Positions 37,340-48,520 of a stretch of 64,000 nt of DNA are shown here, one piece after another (the stretch's first letter is position 1; each line of letters opens with the position of its first letter). The notes under the pieces are model-generated. The model made no database searches. It was given only the letters and a program-made list of their open reading frames with translations, and was not told the DNA's origin. A program made the position numbers and the translations under genes. Origin of the DNA: Solenopsis invicta (Eukaryota; Arthropoda; Insecta; Hymenoptera; Formicidae); the NCBI RefSeq assembly GCF_016802725.1, contig NC_052667.1, positions 5,546,501 to 5,610,500 of the forward strand, read 5' to 3'.

Positions 37340-37500
37340 TATTAAAAATTAAAAATATATATTCAATATTAAAAAAGTCGAAAAATAAAGTCGTTTTCAT
37401 AAATAATAAAAATAATATGTAATTTTGTAATAATTTATTATTTGTTCCATAATACATATTATTGAATCAAAAATAATTTAAAAAACTAAATACTTTTTAC
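36808..37500 (+). repeat. tandem array of three diverged ~220-260-bp units
   Basis: Each unit shows TCTAC-C/CTCTATA followed by TATCTGAAAT-ATCTG, then TATT(C/T)TRTTRAAAATT, AAATATA(TA)CTCGATTGTATT, a GAAAR-TAATA(C/T)CGTTTTTAT block and an ATATTATTG-rich tail. Unit starts are at about 36808, 37034 and 37258. A (TA)n expansion lies inside the third. A weaker, shuffled fourth unit may lie at 37980-38130 (TACATTACTTCTGGCT versus ACATTACCTTCCGGCT). Confidence 0.6.
37303..37337. repeat. (TA)n microsatellite
   Basis: About 17 TA units within the third tandem unit. Confidence 0.95.
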
Positions 37501-37769
37501 ATTACTTCTGGCTTCTGGCTGTACTAATGCAATCAAGTACTTGTACATTCTCATTTTTTAATAGAACATACAGTGCATTTTATTCTAGAATATTTTAGAA
37601 TATATCATGTGTTGTTAAAGTATATAATTTTTTTTTGTGATAATCGTTGAGTTATTTATTAATCTTTTTTTTTCCAAGAAAACTAACAGATTTTATAACA
37701 CCAAATGTTTAACTGGATATATAATAACGAAATAAATGCAACAAAAGTTAGAGAGAGAATTAGGTACCG

Positions 37770-37882
37770 TCTACAATATAATTACGATGTTACGATGCTG
37801 CGACCAATCAAAGAAGAGAACATATAGTTTTTTCTTCTCTGATTAATCCATCGCAGCATCATCGCAACGATTGCATTGTAGA
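37770..37882. repeat. 113-bp hairpin
   Basis: The left arm TCTACAATATAATTACGATG...GATGCTGCGA is mirrored by the reverse complement of the right arm, TCTACAATGCAATCG...GATGCTGCGATGG. Arms are about 50 bp with a loop near 37821-37830. The AAGAAGAGAA / TTCTTCTCTG segments also pair. Miniature palindromic element or a hairpin-RNA source. Confidence 0.65.
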
Positions 37883-38139
37883 TGCTCCTTTATGAAGTTA
37901 TTTCTTCATCCACCGTATTCACTCTATCGAATAATTAAAGAGAGTTAGCTTTTACAATATAAATTAAAAAATTAAATAAGTAGACGATCGAAATAACGAT
38001 TATATTATTGTATAAATAATGAATTATTAAAATTATTAATATAATAATAGATTATTCAAATTATATATAATTAATTAGTTTAATATAACGTTTACATTAT
38101 TTATAAAAACATTACCTTCCGGCTCTCCTAATATATACT

Positions 38140-38422
38140 TAATTAAAATACGAGCAAATTTACAAAATGTAGTTAAATATGAAATATATATGAAAACATA
38201 TATTTCAAGGATCAATTATAAAAGAAAAAGGCATTTGTTAAAGAATTGGTTTTATATTCAAATTTATTTTATTAAAAATAATGAATAATAAAATAATTTT
38301 AAAAGACAAAACAAATTATTTCATTCAGTTCCTTTTTCTCTTATAATTGATCCTTGAAATATATACTATCGTATATATTTCATATTTAATTACATTTTGT
38401 AGTTTCGCTTGTATTTTTTAAT
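38140..38422. mobile_element. 283-bp palindrome with near-identical arms
   Basis: 38162-38231 and the reverse complement of 38332-38401 are almost identical over 70 bp (ACAAAATGTA(G/A)TTAAATATG, TATATTTCAAGGATCAATTATAA, AGAAAAAGG). Weaker pairing extends outward to AATTAAAATACGAGC / AATTAAAAAATACAAGC and inward to the centre near 38281. The good arm identity suggests a young or maintained element. Confidence 0.75.
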
Positions 38423-38570
38423 TTGCTAAATATTTTCTTTTGTTAAACAAGGACGTTTAAATTTGTGCTTATCGCGTAAGCGTACTAGAGAATAAATCGG
38501 AAACAATCAGGGCAACTCGCGAATTCGAGGCGCGTCGCATTGCAAACCTCTTTCCAAGGTGATATTCGAC

Positions 38571-38596
38571 AGAGAGAGAGAGAGAGAGAGAGAGAG
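38571..38596. repeat. (GA)n microsatellite
   Basis: Thirteen AG units. Confidence 0.96.
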
Positions 38597-39157
38597 GTGC
38601 AAAGATGCTCATCGGGAGGGCGATAATCGGTTTCTCGTTTACTTTCACGATTCCCTAGGAATCCAGACTCCCTGCGAAGCCAGACAATTACATGCGATTG
38701 CCGCTCGTTACTCGTCTTCGCGCAATCAGCTTCGCGTCGCGTGCTCATTATTGCTTTAATACTAGCTACTAGCACGTAACGTATTTTTTCCCCTTGATCG
38801 CTCCGGATAAGCGCGCGACGCGCCCTTTTTCATTCATTTGCGATCTTAATCCACATGCTCTCGATCACTTCAACGTGAGAATAAAGCCGTGTCGGTTCCG
38901 TAATCCGTATTTCATTCGCGCGAGTACGTGCCGCCTTAACAAAACTTCTCGTATAATCCCCGTGGATTATCCATCTAATGAACTCTCGAAATTTTACCAA
39001 CTCCTGCTTTAAACTTCGTCGAAATATGAAATACTTAACGCTCCTTCAACATCGCAAGACTATCAAAGATAATTAATTACACATGTCCCCCTACTCCCGA
39101 CGTGTCACGCTATATATTATATCTCACACGATATAGTTTACAGAAAACAATTACGCA
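38597..39157. other. non-coding stretch
   Basis: Moderate CpG content to about 38990, then AT-rich. Unrecognised 66-72-codon frames only. Confidence 0.45.
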
Positions 39158-39276
39158 CACTAAAAAAAGGATTTGGTAACTATTATCGAGTTTGGTAATA
39201 ATTACCAAATTTTTAGTACGCAGAAAGAAAAATTTAATAACTATTTGATAATAGTTGCCGAATCCTTTTTTCAGTT
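39158..39276. mobile_element. palindromic MITE, family H copy 1
   Basis: 119 bp. The left end CACTAAAAAAAGGATTTGG continues TAACTATTATC. The right end, reverse complemented, reads AACTGAAAAAAGGATTCGG continuing CAACTATTATC. Inside it TTTGGTAATAATTACCAAA is a perfect odd palindrome at 39191-39209. Confidence 0.7.
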
Positions 39277-39316
39277 CGAAAAAAGAGCAATTTTAAAATT
39301 TCTAATTGACTCTACA

Positions 39317-39320
<4 letters not shown>

Positions 39321-39361
<41 letters not shown>
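39321..39361. repeat. (GA)n microsatellite
   Basis: Twenty uninterrupted GA units, one of the longest in the window. Confidence 0.97.
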
Positions 39362-39365
<4 letters not shown>

Positions 39366-39399
39366 TCAAGATATTAGTAAGCTAATGTTACTTTTATAA

Positions 39400-39629
39400 C
39401 GTCTCTTTCGTTTTTTATTGACTTAAAAAAAAGATTTGATTGTGATAACGATATTTACATTTCTGTGAAATTAATTAATTTATGAAAAAAATAAATTTAT
39501 TTATTTAACTTTTTCATTGGTTTGCTAGAAATAATATTTTATTTTGTCGTATTTTACTAAAGATTTATTTCAATAAAATAAATTGATATCTCACAAATAA
39601 ATTTTGAAGTATTTTTTTTCCTCTCAGTG
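39400..39629. mobile_element. possible AT-rich MITE with one clear end
   Basis: The right end CCTCTCAGTG followed by TA (39630-39631) matches the CACTGAGA-type ends of other elements here. The interior is a diffuse palindrome (AAATAAATTTATTTATTT region). The left boundary is uncertain. Confidence 0.35.
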
Positions 39630-39689
39630 TATGCGCGTTTAAACGTTAATAAAAAATTTTAACATCCTCGGTTTTACGCAAAAAATTAA

Positions 39690-40452
39690 CAGGGCTGAGA
39701 ACGCATTACATTAAAAACGCATTACCGTTACTTTTTTGTAAAAAATAAGTAACTCGTTATCGTTACTCGTTATTAATTTTAAAAAATAATGCGTTATCGT
39801 AATCATTACCTGAATAGTAACAGTTCATTAATTTTTTATTACTTTTTATAATACTATAATAAGTAATTGGATTTTAAAATTACATTATTTGCTAATCAAT
39901 GTTAAACGTAGTAATGAATATTAAAGCTTGATACTCTCTAAGCTATTCTGTGCAAAGAGCAAGCCTTTTCTTATATCAAACTTCTCTAATAATTTTTCTA
40001 ACTCTTTATCTTTCAGTCACTTATTCTTGCAAGTATTTAAATTAAACAATAATTATCATTAATATGTAATTTTTTAATTAAATATTTTTTTAAACTAATG
40101 TTAAAGTTAATGTCATTATTAAAAAAGTATTTTAATCACTGCTAATACTAAAAATTTATAGTATATATGTAATGTAAATTATCCAATACCGACAGTGGCT
40201 CTCGGAATGCAGCCCAAGATATAAAGTACTGTATCGGAATATTTTTATCCAATTACGCCATTAGCGCGCGATCAACGCGATTTATTGAATAGGTATAAGA
40301 ATAATAGAAAACTAAATTAACGATAAAAGTAACGACTAAATTGGTTACCGTCAGACAGAAAAAAAAATAACAATCGTTATCGAAAGAAAAAAGTAAACGG
40401 AAACCGAAAACGGTAATAGCGTTACAAGTAATGCGTGTACTTCCCAATCCGG
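39690..40452. mobile_element. non-autonomous hAT-type element (763 bp) with 8-bp target duplication
   Basis: The exact 8-bp repeat AAAATTAA flanks the element at 39682-39689 and 40453-40460. The left end is CAGGGCTGAGAACGCATTAC, with the CAGGG start typical of hAT transposons. The right end, reverse complemented, is CCGGATTGGGAAGTACACGC followed by ATTACTTGTAACGC. Subterminal CGCATTAC and ATTACCGTT motifs occur on both sides. hAT transposases make 8-bp target duplications (established knowledge). The interior is AT-rich with no transposase, so it would depend on an element elsewhere. Confidence 0.8.
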
Positions 40453-40460
40453 AAAATTAA

Positions 40461-42984
40461 TCTTAAAAGATTGGCGAAATTACAAGCGACTGTTTGACAT
40501 TTTTTTTATCATATTTCCTGGAGAGTTAAAAAAAATTACGATACTCTTTCCTTACGTGATAAATCATGTCAAGCACCACGCTAAAAAGGATGTACGAATA
40601 TTTCGTACTTGGTCAAGAACCATTAACTTGAGGTAGGCTTGGTGTACGTGCTTCGAGTTTCCGAGTGATAAGTTATCGATCGCGGTCTGTAATTATGACG
40701 CTGGTGCTGGGTAAGCCCGGGTTACACCGTCGTCTAGAGGCGGCAGACTATTATTTCAGTCTGCCTCGTCGCGTTAGTCCGGTTCAATAAAGTCAACCGG
40801 GGCGGCTCGGAAGTTCGAGCTGGTGAAATCGACTGACGGGAGCGCGTGGAAAAGTTCGGTGGAGGAGCTGCCGGAAGCGCGGGAGACAATGAAATCCCGA
40901 CAATTTATACCCCTGGAATTTGGCCAGGGGACTGTCCGTTTCCGCCCTCCGCGCGCGCGTTTGCCACCGCCGCCGCTGTCGGCGTGGAGCGACGGAGAAG
41001 CGAAAAATGTTAAACGCACGATACCGCGATGTTCCGCGGTCGCTGGTAATTATAATTTATAACTCTGGACGAGACGCACGATTTTTCTCGTTGATATACA
41101 CCGTGGCGTATATTCATTATTAGCGACGTGAATTTTTGGAATCCCGCGACACCGATAAATAGCCGCGTCGTCGAGTCCAATTTAAGGATGATTTGACTAT
41201 ATAGATAGAGTTTTATTCAAATTTAGAAACTCAAGACTCCTCTAAATTTATTCTTTTTATTCCCTAATCAATAACAAAAAATTTTACCTGTGAATTTTGG
41301 CCCTGAAACTAGCTTCAGGGAAAAAAAACAATAAAAAAATTAGACTTATAAATGATTTTTATAACAAAAACTGCTATATGTTGTTGCAGTTTTAAATAAT
41401 TTTTAAGGAAATCCTGCAGTCCTGTTTAAACCGTTTAAACGCTAAAATTTTGTAACAACTTTTCGCGAGTATTACTTCTACAGATTTGGAAATTCTAGAA
41501 TTAAAGTAAATGCATTAATGCACGTCTGCATTATAAATTTTACGCAGAGAACAAAAAAGTTTTCTAATTAAGATTTTTTTTTATCATTTCTTAAAGAAAT
41601 ATGGCGTCCAGAGCTGTCAAATCGTGAGAATACTTGCTTGATATAAAAGCTCTACAGTCTGTACTCACAAAATTGGAGTCTCCACTTATAGATCAGCAAA
41701 GAAACAACGTCGAACTTTTAGAATTAGATTTAAACACCTAAATCAATACGAAAAGTTTATCCACATGTGTGCATGCAATGTTGATGTAGTAATGGCGTAT
41801 TGATATTTCTATGTATTGTAAATAGTGTGTGTGTGTAGGTCGTTGTTCAATCGATAAAACTCGCGACTTCAGGATTCCCTTAAAAGAGTAAATAAATCTA
41901 AATAAATTTTTACACAAATATCTATTAGAGTTTTATATGTAAAAATTTTGATTTAATTGCTAATGCTACTTCCCCAACATATTTGCAAATAAATACTGCA
42001 AAATACGATTTTACATAAGAATCAAGAGTAAGCAGAAAATCAAATAACTTTTAAACCAATGAGTGAACTGTGCTCAAATTTTACACAGATTGCTCAAACG
42101 TAATACTAGAATATTTCATCAAATTTTTATATTTTTGATAACGTTTCGAGATATGACCCGTACATCTTTAAGTTTACGATTCGTTATGGTTCATCGCGAC
42201 GAATCGATCGCTTTATACGCCCCACTCGTTATTCTACAACGCGTTACCCCTTCCGATGACAAGCGATGAACAGTGAAAAAGATATAAACGGTAAACGTTA
42301 TATTACGGAGGACCGCTGGGCAGTTACATATGCAAAAAGTAGGAGGTATTTCGCCGTTTATGGATGGCCTCATGCATGTACAGCCATGTATGTATAGAGC
42401 TATGTATGACGACAATCAACCTGCGAGGCGACCCACAGGGGACGCGACCCCTCTTCGGATCACCATAGAAACCAAGAGATGGGACGAGAGGGTGCAAAAG
42501 CTATAGTGCTTAGAATAACGCGGCCGAACGCCCTCCAGATGGAAAGGGATTCTCGCAGCACTGTCGGCGGTGTGATAGCTAGATATAAAGATATAAGGAT
42601 CTTTTCATCTATACAGGATATATGCACGCGATGCATTTACTATCGACGATCGTAAAACGTATCGTGATATCGAAAGAAATATCAAATGCATAACCCTCGG
42701 TTCACCGTAACGATGATCGCTGGGATGCTTTCTAGAAAGAGAAATAAAATAACGTCAATAGACAGAGAGCTATTTATGAATACTAAAAGCGAAAATGAAG
42801 AGTCTACGTCAAACTTGATTGCGGATTTTCAATTTGCTGGCTCTGATTGTAATTAATAAAATAGATACTAATAATTTTGTTTAAGCCTAGATATTTATAA
42901 GAGGTTTGAAAAAGCACCATAAACGGCAAACAAATTTATAGCAAATTGTTCTCCGATCATATCATTTAAATAAATTGTATTATT
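40461..42984. other. non-coding stretch with a CpG-rich patch
   Basis: 40620-41160 is CpG-rich (overlapping frames of 79-82 codons on both strands, unrecognised). The rest is AT-rich to mixed. A perfect 7-bp stem CCCTGAA/TTCAGGG lies at 41301-41320, followed by an A-run. A short (GT)n run occurs at about 41826-41838. No gene supported. Confidence 0.45.
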
Positions 42985-43465
42985 TGTTGTGGAAAAGGTG
43001 ATATTATGGCTATCCCTATTAATATGGCTTTTTCAACGAAATTTGCATGGATTTGTCAAAATATTTCTTCGATAAATCGATTGTGATTCTAAAAGGATTA
43101 TGTTCAGAAACATTAAAGATGTCGGTTTATCCTTGTTTAACATTAAACAAGGATAAAATGATATATCTAACGTTTCCGAACGCAAAAAAATACTAAGCGA
43201 TGGAAAATTAAGAATATATAATTTTATAACAAAATGCTGTGTATTTTTTTAAACAAAACCAATCTTTTTACTTTATTACGCAGTGCGTCACATTTTTATA
43301 AATCACGTCCCAAGCTATAAATATTTCGTTACTTTGAGTCTAGCATCTGTTAAACAATACTTTGACGAATATAACGTTCAAGTTTTAATATAACATATTG
43401 ATTATTAATAAAGTTATTCAACAAAGTAAAATGGGTGCCATATTACTCCCTTCTTCTTATATAAA
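42985..43465 (-). repeat. dispersed repeat, family D copy 2 (palindromic centre)
   Basis: Reverse-orientation homologue of 25437-25925. It contains a perfect 15-bp inverted repeat TTTATCCTTGTTTAA / TTAAACAAGGATAAA separated by 2 nt (43126-43157). Weaker pairing runs outward (GTTCAGAAACATTA versus GTTCGGAAACGTTA) to possible ends GAAAAGGTGATATTATGGC and GAAGAAGGGAGTAATATGGC. It may thus be one large palindromic element of about 480 bp. Confidence 0.6.
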
Positions 43466-43570
43466 TACGTATAAAAAAAAAGAAATCGGATAAAGATCGT
43501 TTAAAATTTACTCGGCGCTTAATCTGCGAACGCAATTTCAAAACGGTCCTTCTATCAATACGAACAATTG

Positions 43571-43799
43571 CACGAAAAAAACAGTTTTGTTAAAGTATCT
43601 AAAAAATCTAGTTGGATACAAATCTAAAAATAATTCTATCCATTAAAATAATGATGTTGGGTTCTCAAACTGAACTGCTAGAATGTCAAAATTTTTTACA
43701 GCACGCTCACGATCATTTTGATGGTCCAATAAAATTATTTTCAGATCAGTATTCAGCTGAATGTTTAGATAACCTCGACAAAATCGTTCCTTTCGCGTA
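43571..43799 (-). mobile_element. palindromic MITE, family A copy 3
   Basis: The left arm CGAAAAAAACAGTTTTGTTAAAGTATCT is mirrored by the right arm ending AAAATCGTTCCTTTCG. The family core appears reversed (GAATGTCAAAATTTTTTACAGC). A 202-codon plus-strand open frame (43612-44220) begins inside this element and runs into CpG-rich DNA, so it is not treated as a gene. Confidence 0.75.
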
Positions 43800-46421
43800 T
43801 ACGCTTTTTGCGCCGAATTCCCTGAAAGGCAGCATGCGATATCGAACTGGGCGTTGTAAAATCGCGGCCTATCTCATTTTCTCTCCCACGGACTCGGCTG
43901 TTGCCGCTGCTGCTACTGCAGTTTCAAGTGCACTCGGGGTGGCCGCGCGCGCGCGCGCGCGCATATTTTTAGAACCCTCCACGCGTGGACGTGCGTTGCA
44001 GCTGGAGCGCACATGCGCGCATATCCGACGAGCGACGACGCCATTCAGAGTATCCTGGTATGCCAGCATACCCCGCAGCTTACACGGTCCTGATACTATA
44101 AATGTTTTACGTCCGACCTCTCTCTCAACGGACGCCGCGGGGCGAACGGGGAATCCTGCGGGAGAAGGATCAGGGCGAGGGTTGAGAAGGGAGAGAGCGG
44201 AGAGAGATCGAGGAGGATAAATTTATCTGATCTCGGAGGGGAATAAAGTATATCGTGCGCGCGAGGCATTACGTGAATACGAGAAATCCACGCGCGTTCG
44301 TTAACATCTCGGGGAAAGAACCGCGGCATTAGAGTCGTCGCGCCGGAAATAATTATCCGCGCGATGATAATATTACGGGCGATACGAACAATGCTCCTGA
44401 CGATTAACATAATGGAAATTCTACCGCGGCGACGGCGACGGCGTCGGCGCAGCGCCGTGTGCGTCGCGGGCCGCGCGATGAAAATCACGGATATGAATTT
44501 AATAATTAAATAATGCTGCATCTAGACGATCTAATGAATATTTGATTAACGGCCCCGGTTAGCTCGGGGTTTATGAGTGCGTCAGTGGTGTATTATTATT
44601 GTCGCCCAGTTATTATTTGCGTTATTAACTGCCGACGACAATTCCACTTCCGTTCGATAAACATTTGTCATGCATGTAGATCCCCATCCCCCGCGTTAAA
44701 TTATTTATTTTCAGCACTGGGTCACGCAAAATGTATATTTATAGCGGAGCCAACATAACTCGCCGTTAATAATGAGCACCCTTAATCTTGAATTGAAAGT
44801 CGAAGCAACGTCGGTTTGAAAGAAAAATGCGACCGAGATATACCGAACTCAAGTGCTCGAACCCGAGTGAACTAGCTATACGCGAAATCGCCATGAAAAT
44901 GAAATGTTCCAAAAAGGGGAATAAAGACCACATCGCGGGAAAATCGCATGAGCTATTTCTCCTGGAAAAATTCAGGCTGTACGTCTCTTTATAACTCGTC
45001 TCGGCTATAAAATATTTTCTCCAGAAAGAGGAAACGACGGGAGTTCGCCGCGCATAGCGACCGTTGTACCGCGGCGATGACATCTCGGTTTATAGGTCGT
45101 CTTCGATTTTCCGAATCCCTACCCCTCTCTCCCATCCCTCGGTTTTTTTTTTTTTACGATACCCGGGAGGCCCCGCCGCGACGACGAGGAACGGAGGAGG
45201 CGCGTTTTCGCTATAAGCCGTCGACGACGGGAGAATGACGCGGCGAGATCTGCCCCCGGGTAAAAAAGCACGATGAATCGCTCATCGCTCAGAGCGCGAG
45301 GATTTCGCGAGGATCGCTGCGAACGAAGCGTCCCGATTTAGCCTCTCTATATCCCTTAATACCATCGGAGGACTGTTACTTAAGTATCGATATCACAGAC
45401 GCCGCCTCTAATGGGGGAAAATAAGAGTAAGTTTCGCCCTCCGGCAAGAAAAGATGCCGTCTGCGTGATTATCGGTCTCTAAAAGAACCAGATTCAGCGT
45501 TCCGGTTGAATAGAACGGATTAGTCGACGAAATAAGAAAGAATCGCGCGTATAATCAAATGGATTAAGATGATCGCGATATGTTTTCTGCGCGATCAACG
45601 AAAGATTTCGCGAATAAAAGGATATCTTCGGAGGAGAGATTGGAAGCTATAAGCAAAGAGACAAATTGCTGACTGATAGGCCGACGCGATTGGCAGATCT
45701 GTATCACTCGACATCACGATCGGTGTCACTGTTCCAAGGATCGCAGTATTACATCGTGTACCTCTTGTGAAATTGCCTACACTCGACAGGAGAATCTCGA
45801 AGAGGCGTTTCCATGACGACTACGAGGAGCGAGTGGCACTGAGAACCCACTAGTGAGCCTCCTAGTGATTCATTGTTACGACGCGATAATCTCGCTTGAC
45901 ACATAGTAAGCAGATTCAAAACATCGTCCTTGCGAGCGCGATGGAAACGCTAAAAAAGAAGACAAAAGTTCGCGTCACGTCAGCGTCGTCGCGGAATTTA
46001 ATTTCCTACATTTGTAGAAAATCGCCTCGCGATACAATCGAAGCGTATTGCGCAACATGGAAGTGACATTTATCATACATCGAGAGATAAACAAGTTCAA
46101 AGCTTCTATAATGAGAAATGTCATTGCCGTATTGCGTAACATGATTCAACCGATGCCACCAACGCGCTCTGCGCGAATTTGCCCGTCCGTTTCCGATCAA
46201 TACACGACCGACCGACAAACTATTGTCCCGCCTCTAATCGATATTGATCAACAATGATAGTGGACCGTCGCGAATTAATGTATCTTGTTGCGCTCAAAAG
46301 GATCACAAAATTAATTTACGGAATAATTATATGCGGACAGCTGTTTAAAAATGCGGTCTCTATTAGTTCTAATCCTTATAAATGAAAAAATATAGCTTTT
46401 AGATGTCTCTTGTCATGTGTT
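43800..46421. other. non-coding stretch with CpG-rich islands
   Basis: CpG-rich at 43860-44220, 44240-44480 and 45050-45340, then moderately so to 46250. It holds a perfect palindrome GGTATGC-CA-GCATACC near 44056-44073 and a T11 run at about 45145. 44540-44760 is balanced sequence with TTATTA/GTTAAT motifs, a possible regulatory segment by appearance only. Frames of 60-141 codons are unrecognised. Confidence 0.4.
43943..43962. repeat. (GC)n dinucleotide run
   Basis: About ten GC/CG units, a candidate Z-DNA-forming tract. Confidence 0.9.
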
Positions 46422-47498
46422 CACGGAAAAAACGGTTTTAATGAAGCATATAAAATTTAGCTAAATACAGATGAGAAAATTATTATGTTGGACCGTAAAA
46501 ATAACACTGTGTGACCGATTTAAACTTCTTTTTTAGACCAGAAAGTAGGATAATTCTTACAGATTTTTTTGTTACTAAAAATGGAATTCGCAAACGAATT
46601 GCTGTATCATGTCACATATTTGAAAAAGTTCGACCAGAAAAGTTGCCAGAAATGGCACTTTTGAATTAGAATAGCTCAAAAACACGAAGTGATAAAGCAA
46701 TTTTATTTCGTTTCCAGCAATCTAAAATCTATAAAATATTGACAATACATGTATTGTATCACCTGCTTCATGCAATATCACATTTCTAATTATGGTTAAA
46801 GAAAGGAAAAATGCGCGTAACAATTTTTGAGATCGCCGATTATGAACGTATGGCCAAAATAGTAAAGTATAATTTGTTTGAACAATGATTGTTTAAACAA
46901 TATATAAAGAATTTAATCCTAATAAAATTTAGCATTTGTAAAACAACGATTGTTTATATTTGATGTATTACGTATTATATTTAACAATTTAATCATTCAT
47001 AATCAACAAGTCAGGCAGATGATTATAAGCATAAACGAACCATTATTCTTTTTTCCTTTAATCCATAAATGTATACTTTATATGAAACAATTATTACAAT
47101 ACGTAAGTTTTATATATTTTAGATTGCTGAAAACAAATCCGTAAATAAAATGTTTTATCACGTTACATTTTTTAGCTATTTTGGCACAAAATACCAAATA
47201 TATACGTCATTTCAAAGTCAATTTTCTGCGAAATGTAATAGAGCAACTTTATTAGCGGATTCGTTTTCAACGACAAAAAATCTATAAAAATCATTTTTTT
47301 CTAGATTGTGGTCCAAAATTCGCGTTACACAATGTAGTTAGAAAGAACGTTCAACCATGATGGACAAGAATGCAAAAATTTTTTACATTCTGGCAATCAG
47401 TTTAAGCGTTTTAGATAACTATTTTAATTTCAGATTTATATCTAGCTAAATTTTTAAGTAGATATGAATCATTTTACTTCGAGCAATATCGTTCTTAC
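46422..47498 (+). mobile_element. family A copy 4, split by an insertion
   Basis: The left part 46422-46504 (CACGGAAAAAACGGTTTTAATGAAG, AAATTTAGCTAAATACAGAT) and right part 47335-47498 (AACGTTCAACCATGATGG, GCAAAAATTTTTTACATTCTGGCAATC, TATCTAGCTAAATTTTTAAG) together make one family A element. The intervening 830 bp is treated as a later insertion. Confidence 0.55.
46505..47334. mobile_element. 830-bp insertion inside family A copy 4
   Basis: Left end CACTGTGTGACC. Right end, reverse complemented, CATTGTGTAACG, followed by TA. The interior is AT-rich with scattered GATTGTTTA inverted repeats and no transposase-like frame. Only the terminal dozen bases pair well, so the boundaries rest mainly on where the family A halves resume. 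Confidence 0.45.
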
Positions 47499-48088
47499 CA
47501 TGTTGAGATGATAGGTTTTTGTTTAAAAATTTCGAAAAGATATTTATTAGTAATCTAAACCTAAAAGATATCTCATGCAACATTTGGAGATCAGCATCGT
47601 TCAGTTATCTGAAGATGCCTGGAAGATATCTTTTAAAAATCCAAAAGGGACAGATACCTAAAAATATCTTTCAAAATATTCAAACGTCTATAGACATTTA
47701 AAAAATTCTATAAAGTCATCTTCAATAAAAGTAACTTCTAGATATGTCTTGAATAAGACATCCTTCAGACATCCATCTCGATGTTTCCTGGGAATACTTG
47801 TTCTTAAATACGAGTAATTTAACAGACATGAAACTCGAAACTCTTCGTGTATTCGCGAAGTCTCTTTAGCGGCCGTCAAAAAATTACGTCCGCCTGCTAA
47901 TGATTCAGCCATCGTCGTGCACGCGCGACGTGTGCGCCTCTTTAAAGGATCGGTCACGTAATTGCGGCGAGAGTTTTCCCTTCTTAATGGGCCGTCAGTT
48001 TAATAGATGCGAGCCATTACAATTTTAAAAGCTCTTCAAAGGCCCATAAACGTCTTGAGAATTCAATTCGCGACCGTCGCGACAGGCA

Positions 48089-48091
<3 letters not shown>
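47499..48091. other. non-coding stretch
   Basis: Several AAGATATCTT-like words (AAAGATATCTC, GAAGATATCTTTT, AAATATCTTTC) recur at 47535-47670. The rest is mixed. The 89-codon minus-strand frame is unrecognised. Confidence 0.45.

Positions 48092-48120
<29 letters not shown>
48092..48120. repeat. (TC)n microsatellite
   Basis: About 14 CT/TC units. Confidence 0.96.
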
Positions 48121-48122
<2 letters not shown>

Positions 48123-48520
48123 GCGAGGAAATATTAATAAAGCAACTTTTAATGGGGACGGTATTATTGGCGAAATGTTTCGAAATATTCGAAACCTGAA
48201 CGTTATATTTTGTCCGTTCCCCCATTCCAAAGACGATATTTCGGATAATCTAAAGTTAGTGCCGAAAAATACCGTCACGCGAATACGACGCTTCGCACCT
48301 GCAATGCCTCATCCGCGTGTCAGTTGTGCAGTGCCGTGAAGAGTGCCAAAGTTGCGACAGAATAATTAATTCTCAGTAAGATGCTAAAATGAATCCGCGT
48401 GATGAGATATGACTCTTTATTTAACTTGAACCACCTTCTCGAAAGAGTGGGTGAATTTAGAGAAGAAATATCCGTGTAGTATTTCCAATGCGGCGTGCAT
48501 TGGATTATGCACGATGCTCA
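48121..48520. other. non-coding stretch
   Basis: Moderate CpG content, no recognisable feature. Confidence 0.45.

Noticed and set aside
43612..44220. 202-codon plus-strand open frame
   Set aside because: It begins inside a family A palindromic element and continues into a CpG-rich patch with a (GC)n run. Its composition is repeat-derived and no domain is recognisable.
44548..44620. tRNA-like start (GGCCCCGGTTAGCTCGGG)
   Set aside because: No downstream B-box (GGTTCGANNCC) and no closing acceptor stem at tRNA spacing.
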